This document shows positions 22,051 to 22,288 of a stretch of 22,288 nucleotides of DNA, one piece after another. Each line of letters begins with the position of its first letter. Position 1 is the first letter of the stretch. Location of the stretch: positions 1 to 22,288 of the forward strand of contig CAJMOS010000045.1 of assembly GCA_905215015.1 (NCBI GenBank), in the 5' to 3' direction. The DNA is from an uncultured bacterium. Its GTDB lineage: Bacteria; Spirochaetota; Spirochaetia; Sphaerochaetales; Sphaerochaetaceae. Under the pieces are notes generated by a model. That model saw nothing but the letters and a program-made list of their open reading frames with translations. It was not told the DNA's origin and did not search any database. The translations under genes and the position numbers were made by a program.

Positions 22051-22288
22051 GGTTTTTGTCTCCTTCTTGCCAATTTTTTGTGTTTTCTTTCTATCGTTTC
22101 TCGCGTCATGCACGTTGAACAGGTTCAAGCGCAGCGCGTTGGTTACCACGCAGAAGCTGGAAAGGCTCATCGCGGCGGCTCCGAACATCGGGTTCATCGC
22201 CCATCCGAAGAGGTGGATGTAGGCTCCGGCGGCGAGGGGGATGCCGATCACGTTGTAGAAGAACGCCCAGAAAAGGTTTTCGTGGATG
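21841..22288 (-). CDS. copA: Copper-translocating P-type ATPase, C-terminal part with a fused HMA domain (runs off the right edge)
   Basis: The final part of a Cu(+)-exporting P1B ATPase; the 5' portion lies outside the window. Reading in from 22287 gives HENLFWAFFYNVIGIP, with the Tyr-Asn pair of membrane helix 7. MSLSSFCVVTNALRL then carries the helix 8 Met-Ser-Ser pattern; together these mark the copper(I) subgroup. The frame does not stop after ALRLNLF. It continues through a Lys-rich linker (NVHDARNDRKKTQK...) into a complete heavy-metal-associated domain with MMCGHC and ends at 21841. C-terminal HMA fusions are known in some anaerobes. The linker is A-rich at DNA level and contains a ribosome-binding site and ATG. 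Confidence 0.88.
   Translation of the reverse strand, partial: IHENLFWAFFYNVIGIPLAAGAYIHLFGWAMNPMFGAAAMSLSSFCVVTNALRLNLFNVHDARNDRKKTQKIGKKETKTMTKTMKINGMMCGHCEARVQKALESIDHVTSAKADHVKGEAVVTMDAPVDDAVLTKAVTDQEYEVVSIN
22060..22065 (-). promoter_or_regulatory. Internal ribosome-binding site for copZ
   Basis: AAGGAG on the minus strand, 9 bases before the ATG at 22050, inside the open copA frame. It decides that a separate CopZ product is plausible. Confidence 0.6.

Noticed and set aside
1..22288. CRISPR arrays, insertion sequences, tRNA or rRNA genes
   Set aside because: I saw no regularly spaced repeats, no transposase or integrase frame, and no cloverleaf or rRNA-like segment on either strand by eye. 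A tRNAscan or Rfam search was not possible.

Overview
The window reads as chromosomal DNA of a diderm, fermentative-type bacterium. A spirochaete of the Sphaerochaeta type is my best guess. The support is indirect: CdaA/CdaR c-di-AMP genes occur beside an outer-membrane patatin barrel protein, TRAP uptake is present, and the TRAP binding protein's signal peptide ends in Leu-Phe-Ala-Gly-Gly. Taxonomy is an inference; no rRNA or tRNA gene is present.

Left part (1-11530, + strand, GC-rich): tightly packed housekeeping genes. Glycerol kinase is interrupted by an in-frame TAG at codon 55. It is followed 12 bases later by cdaA, cdaR (ybbR), truA, a family-4 uracil-DNA glycosylase and priA, mostly overlapping or nearly so. 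After a 62-base gap with a plausible promoter come def, fmt, a patatin/beta-barrel autotransporter (type Vd), a YhcC-type radical SAM protein and a VanZ-like membrane protein.

Middle part (11531-21782): an acid-sugar catabolic island. One enolase-superfamily dehydratase lies on the + strand (11598-12713). Facing it is a nine-gene minus-strand operon. In transcription order it encodes a zinc alcohol dehydrogenase resembling L-galactonate 5-dehydrogenase, TRAP subunits P, Q and M, a second enolase-superfamily dehydratase, an RraA-type aldolase, a split UxaA-family dehydratase (small SAF subunit plus large subunit), and a short-chain dehydrogenase. A divergent GntR/FCD regulator follows. An AT-rich 300-base control region separates operon and regulator. 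It carries a TTGACA-N16-TATTAT promoter covered by repeated TGATATAT motifs. A full palindrome of the same motif (ATCTGATA/TATCAGAT) stands in front of the + strand dehydratase, so the two facing transcription units look like one regulon. I infer uptake of a sugar acid by TRAP, oxidation or dehydration to a 2-keto-3-deoxy acid, and cleavage by the RraA-type enzyme. No sugar-acid kinase is present, so the route looks non-phosphorylative. The substrate cannot be fixed from sequence.

Right edge (21841-22288, minus strand): the C-terminal end of a Cu(+) P-type ATPase whose reading frame continues into a complete CopZ-like metal-binding domain. A strong internal ribosome-binding site and ATG would release that domain as a separate 69-residue chaperone.

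Points most worth checking: the glpK amber codon together with the absence of TAG as a stop in all 23 genes whose stops are visible, the TGATATAT regulon, the nested copZ start, and two long hairpins between genes inside the operon.
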